From Pseudonocardia sulfidoxydans NBRC 16205 (GTDB taxonomy: Bacteria; Actinomycetota; Actinomycetes; Mycobacteriales; Pseudonocardiaceae), in NCBI RefSeq assembly GCF_007989085.1, contig NZ_BJVJ01000016.1:32262-96261 (forward strand): 64,000 nucleotides of DNA. The letters run 5' to 3'. Position numbers and translations under genes: made by a program. Within the stretch, counting starts at the first letter, position 1; every line of letters begins with the position of its first letter. The notes under the pieces are model-generated. The model made no database searches and was not told the DNA's origin. It worked only from the letters and a program-made list of their open reading frames with translations. Shown piece by piece: positions 46,053-57,620 of this stretch.

Positions 46053-46970
46053 GTGCCTGACATCGACGTCCTGGTCTGTGACGAGGAGGGCCACGCCGCC
46101 CTCGAGCAGCTGCCCGGCGTGCGGCCGGTCCACTACGACCCCGACGCCCCGCTCCCTCCCGAGGCCGCGACGGCCGAGATCCTGATCCCGCCCTTCCTCT
46201 CCCCGGCCAGCGGCGTGCGCCTGGCGGAGCAGATGCCCGAGCTGCGGCTGGTGCAGCTCCTCACGGCCGGCGCCGAGATCTGGGTCGGCAACCTGGCCGA
46301 GGGTGTGGCGCTGTCGGACTGCAAGGGCGCGCACGGCGGCGCGACGGCGGAGTGGATCGTCGGGGTGCTGCTCGCGATCTACCGCGACTTCCCGGTGTTC
46401 CAGCGCGCGCAGGACGAGGGTCGCTGGGACTACCACCGCACCGACGAGCTCGACGGCAAGAGCGTGCTGATCGTCGGCGCAGGTGACGTCGCGGCGCAGA
46501 CCGTGAGCCGGCTGACCCCGTTCGGGGTGTCGACGACGCTCGTCGGGCGCCGGGCCCGCGACGGCGTCCACGGCATCGACGAGGTGTACGACCTGTTGCC
46601 GGGGTTCGACGCCTGCGTCGTCATCGTCCCGCTGACCGACGACACCCGCGGCCTGATCGACGCCCGCTTCCTCGCGGCGATGCCCGACGGCGCGATCCTC
46701 GTCAACGCTGCGCGCGGCCCGGTGGCCGACACCGATGCGCTCGTCGCGGAGCTGTCGACGGGCCGCATCCGCGCGGCGGTCGACGTCACCGACCCGGAGC
46801 CGCTGCCGGAGGGGCACCCGCTGTGGTCGGCGCCCGGGCTGCTGCTCACCCCGCACGTCGGCGGCAGCGTCCCTGGCGCGATGCGCCGGGCCTACGGGAT
46901 CGCCGTCGAGCAGATCGCGGCGTTCGTCCGCGGGGAGCGGCCGCCGAACCTCGTGGAGAACGGTTACTGA
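46053..46970 (+). CDS. D-2-hydroxyacid dehydrogenase
   Basis: 305-residue NAD-dependent dehydrogenase. The Rossmann motif is VLIVGAGDVAAQTVSRL (about 140; G-A-G-D-V-A instead of G-x-G-x-x-G), followed by VVIVPLTDDTRGLIDARFLAAMPDGAILVNAARG, VDVTDPEPLPEGHPLW and LTPHVGGSVPG with the catalytic Arg, Glu and His of the family. Substrate unknown; phosphoglycerate dehydrogenase proper is encoded at 55766. GTG 46053 lies 6 bp after a TAGCGT hexamer, again consistent with a leaderless transcript. Confidence 0.9.
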   Translation: MPDIDVLVCDEEGHAALEQLPGVRPVHYDPDAPLPPEAATAEILIPPFLSPASGVRLAEQMPELRLVQLLTAGAEIWVGNLAEGVALSDCKGAHGGATAEWIVGVLLAIYRDFPVFQRAQDEGRWDYHRTDELDGKSVLIVGAGDVAAQTVSRLTPFGVSTTLVGRRARDGVHGIDEVYDLLPGFDACVVIVPLTDDTRGLIDARFLAAMPDGAILVNAARGPVADTDALVAELSTGRIRAAVDVTDPEPLPEGHPLWSAPGLLLTPHVGGSVPGAMRRAYGIAVEQIAAFVRGERPPNLVENGY

Positions 46971-47024
46971 CACGCCGCCGCGGCTCGACCCCCCGGTGAC
47001 CTGCGGCGACTAGTGTTGCGCCAC

Positions 47025-47618
47025 ATGAGCGAACCGACCCGGTCGATCGACTACGGGACCTTCGACTCCGAACCCTCGACGTCGACGACCCGCCCCGAGC
47101 GGCGGCCGGTCCCCTCGAACGGCGCCGCGGACATCGGGCTGTTGATCCTGCGTTTCGCCGTCGGTGGGCTGTTCCTCGCCCACGGCGCGCAGAAGGTCTT
47201 CGGGATGTGGGGCGGTCTGGGCATCACCCGGACCGCGGAGAACCTCGCGGCGTACGGGTTCGTCGCGCAGCAGACCAGCCTCGCCTGGGCGCTGGGCATC
47301 GTGGAGCTGGCCGCAGGCGCGTTCGTCGTCCTCGGCCTGTTCACGCCGCTCGCGGCGGCGGGCCTGCTCGCCATCAAGGTCGTGGCGCTGCTGGTCAAGG
47401 TGCCCGCCGTCTACTTCTTCGCGGCGCAGGCGCCCGACGCGATCGAGCTCGACATCCTGCTGGGCGCGGGCGCGGCGACGCTGATGTTCGCCGGCGCCGG
47501 CCGGATCTCCCTCGACAACGGCCGGACCTGGTTGCGGCGCCCCATGCCCTACGCGGTCGTCTGCCTGATCGTCACGGTCGCGATCGTCCTCGTGGTGATG
47601 CTGACGCTGCGTCGGTGA
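47025..47618 (+). CDS. DoxX-family membrane protein
   Basis: 197-residue integral membrane protein. After about 40 polar residues come four helices of the DoxX fold: DIGLLILRFAVGGLFLAHGAQKVFGMWGGLG, then WALGIVELAAGAFVVLGLFTPLAAAGLLAIKVVALL, ELDILLGAGAATLMFAGAG and a C-terminal VVCLIVTVAIVLVVMLTL. In mycobacteria the related DoxX protein Rv3005c forms a redox complex with superoxide dehydrogenase and SseA. ATG 47025 follows TAGTGT by 8 bp. The gene overlaps the phosphotransferase-like gene downstream as GTGA. Confidence 0.9.
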   Translation: MSEPTRSIDYGTFDSEPSTSTTRPERRPVPSNGAADIGLLILRFAVGGLFLAHGAQKVFGMWGGLGITRTAENLAAYGFVAQQTSLAWALGIVELAAGAFVVLGLFTPLAAAGLLAIKVVALLVKVPAVYFFAAQAPDAIELDILLGAGAATLMFAGAGRISLDNGRTWLRRPMPYAVVCLIVTVAIVLVVMLTLRR

Positions 47619-48397
47619 CTCACCCGGCCGACGAGGCGTGGCTCGCCGCCCTGGCCCGGCGGCGCGGGCCGGTGTCCGTCACCGCACGCCGGGCGCTGGC
47701 CGGCGGCTACGCGTCGGAACGCGGCGCGGAGCGTGTCGACCTCTCCGACGGCACGTCGGTCGTCGTCAAGGCGGCCGCGGCGCGGGAGGTGGCGGCGCTG
47801 CGGGCCGTCGCGGTCGTCCCGACCCTCGACGAGCCCGTCCTGATCGCCGCCGGCCCGGGCTGGGTCGTGGTCCCGTTCCACGACGGACCACCCCTCGCCG
47901 ACGACGAGCCGGTCCCCGCCGCCGTCCTGACGATGCTCGACCGCGTCCACACGCACTGGCGCGGCAAGCGCCCCCGCACGGTTCCGGTGGCCGATGCGGC
48001 GTGGTGGCGTGAGCTGTGCCTGCAGCGCATCGCCCCGGCCGTGGACCACGCGTTCGCATCACTCGCCGTGGAGGTCCGTGACTGGGCCGACGACCCCCGC
48101 GCCCTCCGGGCCGCCACCGCCGTGTCGCGCACGCTCACCCACGGCGACCCGCACCGCGGGAACGTGGTGGGCGGCAGGCTGATCGACTGGGGCAACGCAC
48201 GCGTCGCGCCCTGCGGCTTCGACCTCGCGGTGCTGCGCGCGCAGGGCACCGACGTCGCGACGGGCGATCCGGTCGAGGACGGCTGGTCCGACCTCGCGAT
48301 GGGCGTCGCCTACCTGGGCTTCGCGGCCGACCACCTGGGTGCGGCCCGCGTCCGGGAACTGGCGGAGATGGCGTCGAACGGCCTACAGGCCTTGTGA
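47615..48397 (+). CDS. Aminoglycoside phosphotransferase (APH)-like kinase
   Basis: 260-residue protein-kinase-like phosphotransferase. The catalytic loop is LTHGDPHRGNVVGG and the metal-binding strand is LIDWGNARVAPCGFDLAVL; the nucleotide-binding Lys lies in TSVVVKAAAAREVAAL. APH-like enzymes phosphorylate sugars, choline, homoserine or antibiotics; nothing here indicates resistance. GTG 47615 overlaps the DoxX stop. Its stop codon is the TGA within family A palindrome copy 6, and it converges on ilvD. Confidence 0.83.
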   Translation: MTHPADEAWLAALARRRGPVSVTARRALAGGYASERGAERVDLSDGTSVVVKAAAAREVAALRAVAVVPTLDEPVLIAAGPGWVVVPFHDGPPLADDEPVPAAVLTMLDRVHTHWRGKRPRTVPVADAAWWRELCLQRIAPAVDHAFASLAVEVRDWADDPRALRAATAVSRTLTHGDPHRGNVVGGRLIDWGNARVAPCGFDLAVLRAQGTDVATGDPVEDGWSDLAMGVAYLGFAADHLGAARVRELAEMASNGLQAL

Positions 48398-48433
48398 GCG
48401 GCGATAGTCGCTATAGCGACTATCGCCGCTCAC
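48394..48433. repeat. Family A palindrome, copy 6 (40 bp)
   Basis: Same arms as copy 2, loop TATA. It contains the TGA stop (48395-48397) of the APH-like gene and ends 14 bp before the ilvD stop, between convergent genes. Confidence 0.95.
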
Positions 48434-48446
48434 AGGGGCAGTGGGG

Positions 48447-50288
48447 TCAGCGCACCGAGCGGACGGCGCCCGTGTCGGCCGAGGTGGCCAGGGCGGCGTA
48501 GGCGCGCAGGGCCTGCGAGACCGGGCGCTGCCGGTCGGCCGGCTGCCACGGCCGCTCCGACGCCTCCATCTTCGCCCGCCGGGCGGCGAGGACCTCGTCG
48601 TCGACGAGCAGCGCCACGGTGCGGGAGCGGACGTCGAGAAGGATCGTGTCGCCGTTCTCGACCAGCCCGATCGTGCCGCCGGCGGCGGCCTCGGGGGAGA
48701 CGTGGCCGACGGAGATGCCGCTCGACCCGCCGGAGAACCGGCCGTCGGTGATCAGCGCGCACTTGGCGCCCAGGCCCGCGCCCTTGAGGAACGCGGTGGG
48801 GTGCAGCATCTCCTGCATCCCCGGCCCGCCGGCGGGACCCTCGTAGCGGACGACGAGGACGTCGCCGGGCTGGATCTCCTTGTTGAGGATGACCGAGACG
48901 GCCTCCTCCTGGCTCTCGACGACCCGCGCGGGCCCCTCGAAGCGCCAGATGTCCTCGGGGATGCCGGCGGTCTTGATGACGGCACCCTTCTCCGCGAGGT
49001 TGCCGCGGAGCACGGCGAGACCGCCGTCGGCGGTGTAGGCGTGCTCCTTGTCGCGGATGCAGCCGCCCGCGGCGTCGGTGTCGAGCGAGGACCAGCGGTT
49101 CGACGTGGAGAACGCCGTCGTGGTCCGGACGCCGCCGGGGGCGGCGTGGTAGAGCTCGACGGCCTGCTCGGACGGGGACTCGGCGCGGATGTCCCACTCG
49201 CCGAGCCACTCCTGCAGCGACGGGGAGTGGACGGTGTGCACGTCGTCCTGGAGCAGTCCTGCGCGCCACAGCTCGCCCAGGATGGCGGGGATTCCGCCGG
49301 CGCGGTGCACGTCCTCCATGTGGTAGCTGGAGTTCGGCGACACCTTGGCCAGGCAGGGGACGCGCCGGGAGATGGCGTCGATGTCGGCGAGGGTGAAGTC
49401 GACCTCGCCCTCCTGCGCGGCGGCGAGGATGTGCAGCACCGTGTTGGTGGAGCCGCCCATGGCGACGTCGAGGGCCATCGCGTTCTCGAACGCGGCGCGG
49501 GTGGCGATGTTGCGGGGCAGCGCGGAGGCGTCGTCGTCGCGGTACCAGCGGGTGGCCAGCTCCATGACGGTGCGCCCGGCCTGCTCGAACAGCGCGCGCC
49601 GGGCGGCGTGCGTGGCGAGGGTGGATCCGTTGCCGGGCAACGAAAGTCCGAGGGCCTCGGTGAGACAGTTCATGGAGTTGGCGGTGAACATGCCCGAGCA
49701 GGAGCCGCACGTCGGGCAGGCGGAGCGCTCGACCTCGGACAGCCCCTCCTCGTCGACCTCGGACGAGGCGGACGCGGAGATGGCGGTGATGAGGTCGGTC
49801 GGGGCCTGCGCGACACCACCGACGACGACGGCCTTGCCGGCCTCCATCGGCCCGCCCGAGACGAACACCGTGGGGATGTTGAGCCGCATCGCGGCGTTGA
49901 GCATGCCCGGGGTGATCTTGTCGCAGTTGGAGATGCAGACGAGCGCGTCGGCGGCGTGGCCGTTGACCATGTACTCGACGGCGTCGGAGATGACCTCGCG
50001 GCTGGGCAGCGAGTAGAGCATGCCGCCGTGGCCCATCGCGATGCCGTCGTCGACGGCGATCGTGTGGAACTCGCGCGCGATGCCCCCGGCCTGCTGGACG
50101 GCCTCGGCGACGATGTCGCCCAGGTCCTTGAGGTGGACGTGGCCGGGGACGAACTGTGTGTAGCTGTTGGCGATCGCGACGATCGGCTTGCCGAAGTCGC
50201 TGTCGGTCATCCCCGTGGCGCGCCACAGGGAACGCGCACCGGCGGCATTGCGGCCATGGGTGGTGACACGGGAACGCAGGGCCGGCAT
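48447..50288 (-). CDS. ilvD: Dihydroxyacid dehydratase
   Basis: 613-residue Fe-S dehydratase that forms 2-oxoisovalerate and 2-oxo-3-methylvalerate in valine/isoleucine synthesis (EC 4.2.1.9). Motifs: [48 protein letters not shown] (the C-D-K-I-x-P-G signature with a cluster Cys), [21 protein letters not shown], and the C-terminal [24 protein letters not shown] 50288 follows GGAG. It is transcribed divergently from ilvBNC, behind the PH-domain protein gene, so the branched-chain genes flank the attenuator region. Length is standard. Confidence 0.98.
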   Translation of the reverse strand: MPALRSRVTTHGRNAAGARSLWRATGMTDSDFGKPIVAIANSYTQFVPGHVHLKDLGDIVAEAVQQAGGIAREFHTIAVDDGIAMGHGGMLYSLPSREVISDAVEYMVNGHAADALVCISNCDKITPGMLNAAMRLNIPTVFVSGGPMEAGKAVVVGGVAQAPTDLITAISASASSEVDEEGLSEVERSACPTCGSCSGMFTANSMNCLTEALGLSLPGNGSTLATHAARRALFEQAGRTVMELATRWYRDDDASALPRNIATRAAFENAMALDVAMGGSTNTVLHILAAAQEGEVDFTLADIDAISRRVPCLAKVSPNSSYHMEDVHRAGGIPAILGELWRAGLLQDDVHTVHSPSLQEWLGEWDIRAESPSEQAVELYHAAPGGVRTTTAFSTSNRWSSLDTDAAGGCIRDKEHAYTADGGLAVLRGNLAEKGAVIKTAGIPEDIWRFEGPARVVESQEEAVSVILNKEIQPGDVLVVRYEGPAGGPGMQEMLHPTAFLKGAGLGAKCALITDGRFSGGSSGISVGHVSPEAAAGGTIGLVENGDTILLDVRSRTVALLVDDEVLAARRAKMEASERPWQPADRQRPVSQALRAYAALATSADTGAVRSVR

Positions 50289-50292
50289 CGGC

Positions 50293-50703
50293 TCACTCTC
50301 CAGCCGGATCGGGCAGCCTGCCGCCGCTGACGGCGGCGAGCTGGGACAGGTCACGGACGTTCACGGCGGGCAACGGGAGCTCCCCGCCGCTGGCCAGCAC
50401 CGCGCTGACGCGGGCACCCCGGGACCGGGTGGCGGGCTGCAGACGCAGGGAGCTGATCGACTCCCACGGTACGCGGCGGCCGCCGAAGGCCGTCCGCACG
50501 GTCACGGCCTCGGCGTCGACGACCGTGCGGGTGCGGGCGAGCCAGTACACGATCGCGACCGGCACCAGGTAGATGAGCCAGAACCAGGGCGCGCCGAACG
50601 CGGCCGGGATCGCGAACACCGCGAGGGCCACCGGGAACAGGTAGGCCAGCCGTGCCGGTCGGAAGACCGCCCGCGCGGGCACCTCCGTGGGAGTGCTGTT
50701 CAC
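50293..50703 (-). CDS. PH-domain membrane protein (Cfp6/Rv3004-like)
   Basis: 136 residues. Two hydrophobic segments ([18 protein letters not shown] and [18 protein letters not shown], about 20-60) are followed by a small bacterial PH-like domain: [30 protein letters not shown] with a final [20 protein letters not shown]. The size, order and position next to ilvB/ilvD match the M. tuberculosis low molecular weight antigen Cfp6 (Rv3004). GTG 50703 is the chosen start; ATG 50712 is possible. The stop lies 4 bp before the ilvD start, inside its ribosome-binding region, suggesting co-transcription. Confidence 0.82.
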   Translation of the reverse strand: MNSTPTEVPARAVFRPARLAYLFPVALAVFAIPAAFGAPWFWLIYLVPVAIVYWLARTRTVVDAEAVTVRTAFGGRRVPWESISSLRLQPATRSRGARVSAVLASGGELPLPAVNVRDLSQLAAVSGGRLPDPAGE

Positions 50704-50794
50704 GCACCCCATCGTCGCACCCGGCGGGGTGACGCTCGCCCCGGGTTGACGATGCGCCTCACGATGCGCAGCCGCACCGTGCTAGCGTCGGCAC

Positions 50795-50842
50795 ATGTTC
50801 GTTTCCGGAGTACTCGTAATTCGCAGGCGCGTTCTCGCCTGA
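50795..50842 (+). CDS. ilvB attenuation leader peptide (15 residues)
   Basis: Tiny ORF reading MFVSGVLVIRRRVLA. Seven of the 15 residues are Val, Leu or Ile, including the run V-L-V-I at residues 6-9, and the codons include GTA, ATT and GTA, which are rare in this GC-rich genome and so should make ribosome pausing sensitive to charged tRNA. Its ATG is 6 bp after the TAGCGT hexamer, so the mRNA is probably leaderless. A terminator follows 33 bp after its stop. Leader peptides of this kind regulate ilvBN in Corynebacterium and enteric bacteria. Confidence 0.8.
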   Translation: MFVSGVLVIRRRVLA

Positions 50843-50874
50843 GTTCCTCACGAGTTCTCGGACGACGACGCGCC

Positions 50875-50907
50875 ACCCTCGTTCCGCTACGGCGGCGAGG
50901 GTTTTTT
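50875..50907 (+). terminator. ilvBNC attenuator terminator
   Basis: Stem ACCCTCG/CGAGGGT (50875-50881, 50896-50902) extended by CCGC/GCGG with a TACG loop and a 2-nt TT bulge, followed by a T6 run. It is one of only two true poly-T terminators noticed in this window, located 57 bp before ilvB. Confidence 0.85.
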
Positions 50908-50963
50908 CATGTCCGGACCGCAGTAGCCGCAGTGACCAGACCACGACGCAGCGAGGCTGACCG

Positions 50964-52927
50964 ATGACCACCGCCACCCCCCGCTCCGGCGCCACCGGAC
51001 CCAAACCGGCGCCGCCACCCGGACGTCCCGGCGCCCCGGCCCGGACCGACGGCGTGCGCACCGAGGTGCCCGGCCCGCGCATCGGGCCGGAGCCGATGAC
51101 CGGGGCCCAGTCGCTCGTGCGTTCGCTCGAGGAGATCGGCTGCGACGTCGTGTTCGGTATCCCGGGCGGGACGATCCTGCCCGCGTACGACCCGCTGCTC
51201 GACTCGACGCGCGTGCGGCACGTCCTGGTCCGTCACGAGCAGGGCGCGGGGCACGCGGCCACCGGGTACGCGCAGGCCACCGGCCGTGTGGGCGTCTGCA
51301 TGGCGACGTCGGGCCCGGGCGCGACCAACCTCGTCACCCCCATCGCCGACGCCTACATGGACTCGATCCCGATGGTGGCGATCACCGGTCAGCAGTCCCG
51401 CCCGCTGATCGGTACGGATGCCTTCCAGGAGGCCGACATCACCGGCATCACCATGCCGGTGACCAAGCACAACATGCTGGTGACCGACGCGACGGAGATC
51501 CCGCGCGCGATCGCCGAGGCCTTCCACCTGGCGTCGACGGGCCGACCCGGCCCGGTGCTGGTGGACATCCCCAAGGACGTCCTGCAGGAGCACACGACGT
51601 TCTCGTGGCCCCCGGAGATGAACTTGCCCGGTTACCGGCCGACGACCCGGCCGCACGGCAAGCAGATCCGTGAGGCCGCCAAGCTGATGACGTCGGCGTC
51701 GCGGCCCGTGCTCTACGTCGGTGGCGGCGTGCTCAAGGCCGAGGCGTCCGACGAGCTGCTGGAGCTCGCCGAGCTGACCAACATCCCGGTGGTGACGACG
51801 CTGATGGCGCGCGGGGCGTTCCCCGACAGCCACCCGCAGCACGTCGGGATGCCCGGTATGCACGGCACGGTCTCGGCCGTCGCCGCGCTGCAGGAGGCCG
51901 ACCTGCTGGTCGCGCTGGGCTCGCGGTTCGACGACCGCGTCACCGGTCAGCTGTCGTCGTTCGCGCCGCACGCCGCGGTCGTGCACGCCGACATCGACCC
52001 GGCGGAGATCTCCAAGAACCGCCGCGCGGACGTGCCGATCGTCGGCGACTGCAAGGAGGTCATCGTCGACCTCCTGGAGGCGGTGCGGGCCGAGCGCGAG
52101 GGCGGCGGTGCCGACGGCGGGGCCGATCTCGACGCGTGGTGGGCGCGGCTGAACCAGCTGCGCGAGACGTTCCCGCTGGGCTACGACTGGCCCGACGACG
52201 GTTCGCTGTCGCCGCAGTACGTCATCGAGCGGATCGGCGCCATCGCCGGCCCCGACGCCGTGTACGCGGCGGGCGTCGGCCAGCACCAGATGTGGGCGGC
52301 GCAGTTCGTCAAGTACGAGAAGCCGCGTTCGTGGCTCAACTCGGGCGGCCTCGGGACGATGGGTTTCGCGGTCCCCGCGGCGATGGGCGCGAAGATGGCC
52401 CGCCCCGACGACGTCGTGTGGTGCATCGACGGTGACGGCTGCTTCCAGATGACCAACCAGGAGCTCGCCACCTGCGCCATCGAGAACATCCCGATCAAGG
52501 TCGCCGTGATCAACAACGGCAACCTCGGCATGGTCCGGCAGTGGCAGAACCTCTTCTACTCGCAGCGGTACTCCAACACCGACCTGGGCACCCACAAGCA
52601 CCGCATTCCCGACTTCAAGCTGCTCGCCGAGGCCATGGGCTGCGTCGGGCTGCGCGCGGAGTCCAAGGAGGAGGTCGACCGGGTCATCCAGCAGGCCATG
52701 GAGATCAACGACCGGCCCGTCGTCATCGACTTCACCGTCGGTGCCGACGCGCAGGTGTGGCCGATGGTCGCCGCCGGCACGTCCAACGACGAGGTCATGT
52801 CGGCCCGCGGCATCCGGCCCCTGTTCGAGGGCGACGAGCTCGCGGCGGGCGTCGACGCGATCGACGAGGTCGTGGAGCGGGCCCTGGAGCACGGCGAGGA
52901 CCACGACGCGAACGGCGGCGACGCGCG

Positions 52928-52931
<4 letters not shown>
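50964..52931 (+). CDS. ilvB: Acetolactate synthase, large subunit
   Basis: 655-residue ThDP enzyme that condenses pyruvate with pyruvate or 2-oxobutyrate (EC 2.2.1.6). A 45-residue Pro/Gly-rich N-terminus precedes the PYR domain with [15 protein letters not shown] and the catalytic Glu in [20 protein letters not shown], the middle FAD/NAD-like domain, and the PP domain with [16 protein letters not shown]...[12 protein letters not shown] binding Mg-ThDP (G-D-G...N-N). ATG 50964 follows GAGG at 7 bp. It overlaps ilvN as ATGA. Expression is likely attenuated by branched-chain amino acids through the leader described above. Confidence 0.98.
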
Positions 52932-54485
<1,554 letters not shown>

Positions 54486-54488
54486 CCT

Positions 54489-54528
54489 GTGAGTGGCGAT
54501 GGTCGTCATAGCGACCATCGCCACTCAC
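54489..54528. repeat. Family A palindrome, copy 7 (40 bp, compensated variant)
   Basis: GTGAGTGGCGATGGTCGT and GCGACCATCGCCACTCAC: the A-to-G change at position 13 is matched by T-to-C in the other arm, keeping pairing; the arm-end T at position 18 gives a G-T pair. Loop CATA. Located 3 bp after the ilvC stop. Confidence 0.94.
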
Positions 54529-54574
54529 GAGGCTCACCCGGAAGAGATGCGCGCCGGGCGGCGTTGGGCACGGT

Positions 54575-55579
54575 GTGCCTGACGTCTCCCTGCCGCCCCT
54601 GTCCATCCTCGACCTCGCCCTCGTCTCCCAGGGCGAGTCGGTCCGCGCCGGCCTGGACGCGAGCGTCGAGCTGGCCCGCAAGGCGGAGACGTGGGGCTAC
54701 CGGCGGATCTGGTACGCCGAGCACCACAACATGCGCGCCATCGCGTCGTCGGCGACGAGTGTGCTGATCGGGCACGTCGCCGCGCACACCGAGCGGATCA
54801 CCCTCGGCGCCGGCGGCATCATGCTGCCCAACCACTCGCCCCTGCAGGTCGCCGAGCAGTTCGGCACCCTCGCCGAGCTGTTCCCCGGCCGCATCGAGCT
54901 CGGCCTGGGTCGCGCCCCCGGCACCGACCAGACGACGTTCCGCGCGCTGCGCCGCGACCCGGGCGCGTCCGAGACGTTCCCGCAGGACGTCCAGGAGCTG
55001 CAGGGTTTCCTCGGTGAGCACTCGCTGGTCCCGGGTGTCGACGCCTACCCCGGCAAGGGCACGAACGTCCCGCTGTACGTGCTGGGCTCCTCGCTCTACG
55101 GCGCGCAGGTCGCCGCGATCCTCGGCCTGCCCTACGCGTTCGCCTCGCACTTCGCGCCCGAGCAGCTGGAACGGGCCGTCGAGATGTACCGGGAGAAGTT
55201 CCGCCCGTCGGCGCAGCTGGCCGAGCCGCTCGTGCTCGCCGGGGTCAACGTCGTCGCCGCCGACGACATCGCCACCGCCGACGAGCTGATGCGGGTGGCC
55301 CGCCTCGACCGGGTCAAGCGCTTCCTGTCCCGTGGCGGCCACGAGCTGACCGACGAGGAGGCCGCCCTGGCCATCGACATGCCCCAGGGCCGCCAGATCC
55401 TGGACATGATGCGCTACACCGCCGTCGGCACCCCGGACGTCGTCGAGGACTACCTCACGGAGTTCGCCGCGCGCGTGGGCATCGACGAGCTGGTCGTCGC
55501 GAGCCCCGTCGTCGCCCGGGGGGCGTGGTACCGCTCGTTCGAGCTGCTCGCCGGCCGGGCGGCGGCCGTCGCGGTCTGA
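54575..55579 (+). CDS. LLM-class flavin-dependent oxidoreductase (MsnO8/YhbW type)
   Basis: 334-residue luciferase-like monooxygenase of the MsnO8 group: [96 protein letters not shown] as typical beta strands with the flavin-contacting HH pair, and [10 protein letters not shown]. The natural substrate is unknown. GTG 54575 lies 46 bp after family A copy 7. It stands alone between ilvC and serA; a similar enzyme lies at 478-1626 but belongs to another branch. Confidence 0.9.
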   Translation: MPDVSLPPLSILDLALVSQGESVRAGLDASVELARKAETWGYRRIWYAEHHNMRAIASSATSVLIGHVAAHTERITLGAGGIMLPNHSPLQVAEQFGTLAELFPGRIELGLGRAPGTDQTTFRALRRDPGASETFPQDVQELQGFLGEHSLVPGVDAYPGKGTNVPLYVLGSSLYGAQVAAILGLPYAFASHFAPEQLERAVEMYREKFRPSAQLAEPLVLAGVNVVAADDIATADELMRVARLDRVKRFLSRGGHELTDEEAALAIDMPQGRQILDMMRYTAVGTPDVVEDYLTEFAARVGIDELVVASPVVARGAWYRSFELLAGRAAAVAV

Positions 55580-55765
55580 GCGCCGCCGGCCGGGTTGCCG
55601 TTCTCCGGAACCACGGTTCCGGCGAGCTCCGCTCCGCGGTCCTTTTCGTCCGGTTCCGGCGCACCCGTCTATCGCGCCGCTCACGGTGGGGAGACCCGCG
55701 CCGAGCTGCGCATCTAGGATCGGCACCGTAGCCCACCGACACCGATCTTGGAGACCTGCAGCGTC

Positions 55766-57367
55766 GTGAGCACCGCCGCCACCCGTCCAGTCGTTCTGCT
55801 CGCCGAGAAGCTCGCACCGTCCGCGGTGGAGCTGCTCGGAGATGACGTCGAGATCCGCCACGTCGACGGAACGGACCGGCCCGCGCTGCTGTCCGCGGTC
55901 GCCGACGCCGACGCGCTCCTCGTCCGCTCCGCCACGAAGGTCGACGCCGAGGTCCTCGCCGCGTCCACCCGGCTGAAGGTCGTGGCCCGCGCGGGCGTCG
56001 GACTCGACAACGTCGACGTCCCCGCCGCCACCGCGCGCGGCGTCATGGTCGTCAACGCGCCGACGTCGAACATCGTGTCCGCCGCCGAGCACGCCATCGC
56101 GCTGCTGTTCGCCGCGGCCCGCCACATCCCGCCGGCCGACGCCGCCCTGCGCCAGGGCCAGTGGAAGCGCAGCGCCTACACCGGCGTCGAGCTCAACGGC
56201 AAGACCGTCGGCATCGTCGGCCTGGGCAAGATCGGGCAGCTCGTCGCGCAGCGCCTCGCCGCGTTCGGCGTCACGCTCATCGCGTACGACCCCTACGTCG
56301 CGCCCGCCCGCGCCGCCCAGCTCGGCATCGAGCTCGCGTCGCTCGACGACGTGCTCCGCCGCGCCGACGTCATCTCCATCCACCTGCCGAAGACCCCCGA
56401 GACCCTGGGCCTCATCGGCAAGGACCAGCTCGCGATCACCAAGAAGGGCGTGATCATCGTCAACGCGGCCCGCGGTGGGCTGATCGACGAGACCGCCCTC
56501 GCCGAGGCCGTCCGCTCCGGGCACGTCGGCGGCGCCGGCGTCGACGTCTACGTCACCGAGCCCACGACCTCCAGCCCGCTGTTCGAGCTGGAGAACGTCG
56601 TCGTCACCCCGCACCTCGGTGCCTCGACCGACGAGGCGCAGGACCGCGCGGGCACCGACGTCGCGAAGTCGGTCCAGCTCGCCCTGGCCGGCGAGTTCGT
56701 CCCCGACGCCGTCAACGTCCAGATCGACGGCGCCGTCGGCGAGGAGGTCCGCCCATACCTGCCGCTCGTGCAGAAGATGGGCACGGTCCTGCACGCCCTC
56801 GCGGGCCGCGTGCCCACGTCGATCACCGTCGACGTCGCGGGCGAGCTGTCGTCCGAGGACGTCTCGGTCCTGCCGCTGGCCGCGCTGCGCGGGGTGTTCA
56901 CCCGCGTCGTCGACGACCAGGTCACGTTCGTCAACGTGCCGGCCCTGGCGGCGGAGCGCGGCGTCACCGTCGAGCTCACCACCGCCCCGGAGAGCGCCAA
57001 CCACCGCAGCGTCGTCCAGCTGCGCGCCGCCATGCCCGACGGCGAGGCCATCACGGTCTCCGGCACGCTCACCGGGCGCGGCCAGGTCGAGAAGCTCGTC
57101 GAGATCAACGGACGGCACTTCGACCTGCGCGCCGAGGGCGAGATCCTGGCGCTCGAGTACGCCGACCGCCCGGGCGTCATGGGCCGCGTCGGGTCGCTGC
57201 TCGGCGAGGCCGCGGTGAACATCGAGGCCGCCCAGATCAGCCAGACCACCGACGGCGCCGACGCGATCATGCTGCTGCGCATCGACCGCTCCGTCGACCA
57301 GGCCGTGCTCGACCCGATCGGCGCCTCGGTGGGCGCGCAGACGATCAAGCTCATCTCGCTCGACTGA
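55766..57367 (+). CDS. serA: D-3-phosphoglycerate dehydrogenase
   Basis: 533-residue enzyme that catalyses the first step of serine synthesis (EC 1.1.1.95). It is the long actinobacterial form: catalytic and NAD-binding domains (about 1-310; VGIVGLGKIGQLVAQRL, NAARGGLIDETAL, VTPHLGASTDEAQDRAG with the catalytic His), an allosteric substrate-binding domain (about 315-450) and a C-terminal ACT domain (about 455-533; LALEYADRPGVMGRVGSLLGEAAVNIEAAQIS) for serine feedback. GTG 55766 is the chosen start; a TTG at 55748 directly on the GGAG motif is unlikely. Corresponds to Rv2996c. Confidence 0.97.
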   Translation: MSTAATRPVVLLAEKLAPSAVELLGDDVEIRHVDGTDRPALLSAVADADALLVRSATKVDAEVLAASTRLKVVARAGVGLDNVDVPAATARGVMVVNAPTSNIVSAAEHAIALLFAAARHIPPADAALRQGQWKRSAYTGVELNGKTVGIVGLGKIGQLVAQRLAAFGVTLIAYDPYVAPARAAQLGIELASLDDVLRRADVISIHLPKTPETLGLIGKDQLAITKKGVIIVNAARGGLIDETALAEAVRSGHVGGAGVDVYVTEPTTSSPLFELENVVVTPHLGASTDEAQDRAGTDVAKSVQLALAGEFVPDAVNVQIDGAVGEEVRPYLPLVQKMGTVLHALAGRVPTSITVDVAGELSSEDVSVLPLAALRGVFTRVVDDQVTFVNVPALAAERGVTVELTTAPESANHRSVVQLRAAMPDGEAITVSGTLTGRGQVEKLVEINGRHFDLRAEGEILALEYADRPGVMGRVGSLLGEAAVNIEAAQISQTTDGADAIMLLRIDRSVDQAVLDPIGASVGAQTIKLISLD

Positions 57368-57399
57368 GCCCGACCCGCCACGGGCGGGCGCACACCCAC

Positions 57400-57437
57400 G
57401 GACGGCGGCGGCCGGGATACCCCGGTCGCCGCCGTCC
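57400..57437 (+). terminator. Terminator after serA
   Basis: 17-bp arms GGACGGCGGCGGCCGGG (57400-57416) and CCCGGTCGCCGCCGTCC (57421-57437) with a single G-T pair and ATAC loop, 33 bp after the serA stop; no T tract. Confidence 0.85.
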
Positions 57438-57620
57438 GATGCGTCGGGCGGACAATCAGACCCGCTCGGGGCGTGTCGCGCGCCCGGTTACGCGGTTCGG
57501 CCGCCCAGCGGGCGCCCGAATCACCGTCCCGGGTGACCCCGGAAGAGTGGCCGACGGCCGGCCGGCGGTGTCGCAACGGGTAGCGTTCTGCGACTCCCCA
57601 AGCAGAGAGGATCCTTTGAC

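Larger units (their letters stand above)
50783..50910 (+). promoter_or_regulatory. ilvBNC leader with attenuator
   Basis: TAGCGT -10 hexamer (50783-50788), leader peptide ORF (50795-50842) and an intrinsic terminator (50875-50907) in order. The layout is that of ribosome-mediated attenuation controlled by branched-chain aminoacyl-tRNA supply. The first 260 bp upstream of ilvB contain no other gene. Pairing between the leader-peptide segment and the 50843-50874 stretch would form the anti-terminator; its exact structure cannot be settled by eye. Confidence 0.8.

Noticed and set aside
47615..48397. Antibiotic resistance by aminoglycoside phosphotransferase
   Set aside because: Only general APH-fold kinase motifs are present; the conserved housekeeping setting gives no support for resistance.
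50713..50963. T-box or protein-binding riboswitch upstream of ilvB
   Set aside because: No T-box sequence; a short Val/Leu/Ile-rich ORF followed by a poly-T terminator explains the region as leader-peptide attenuation.
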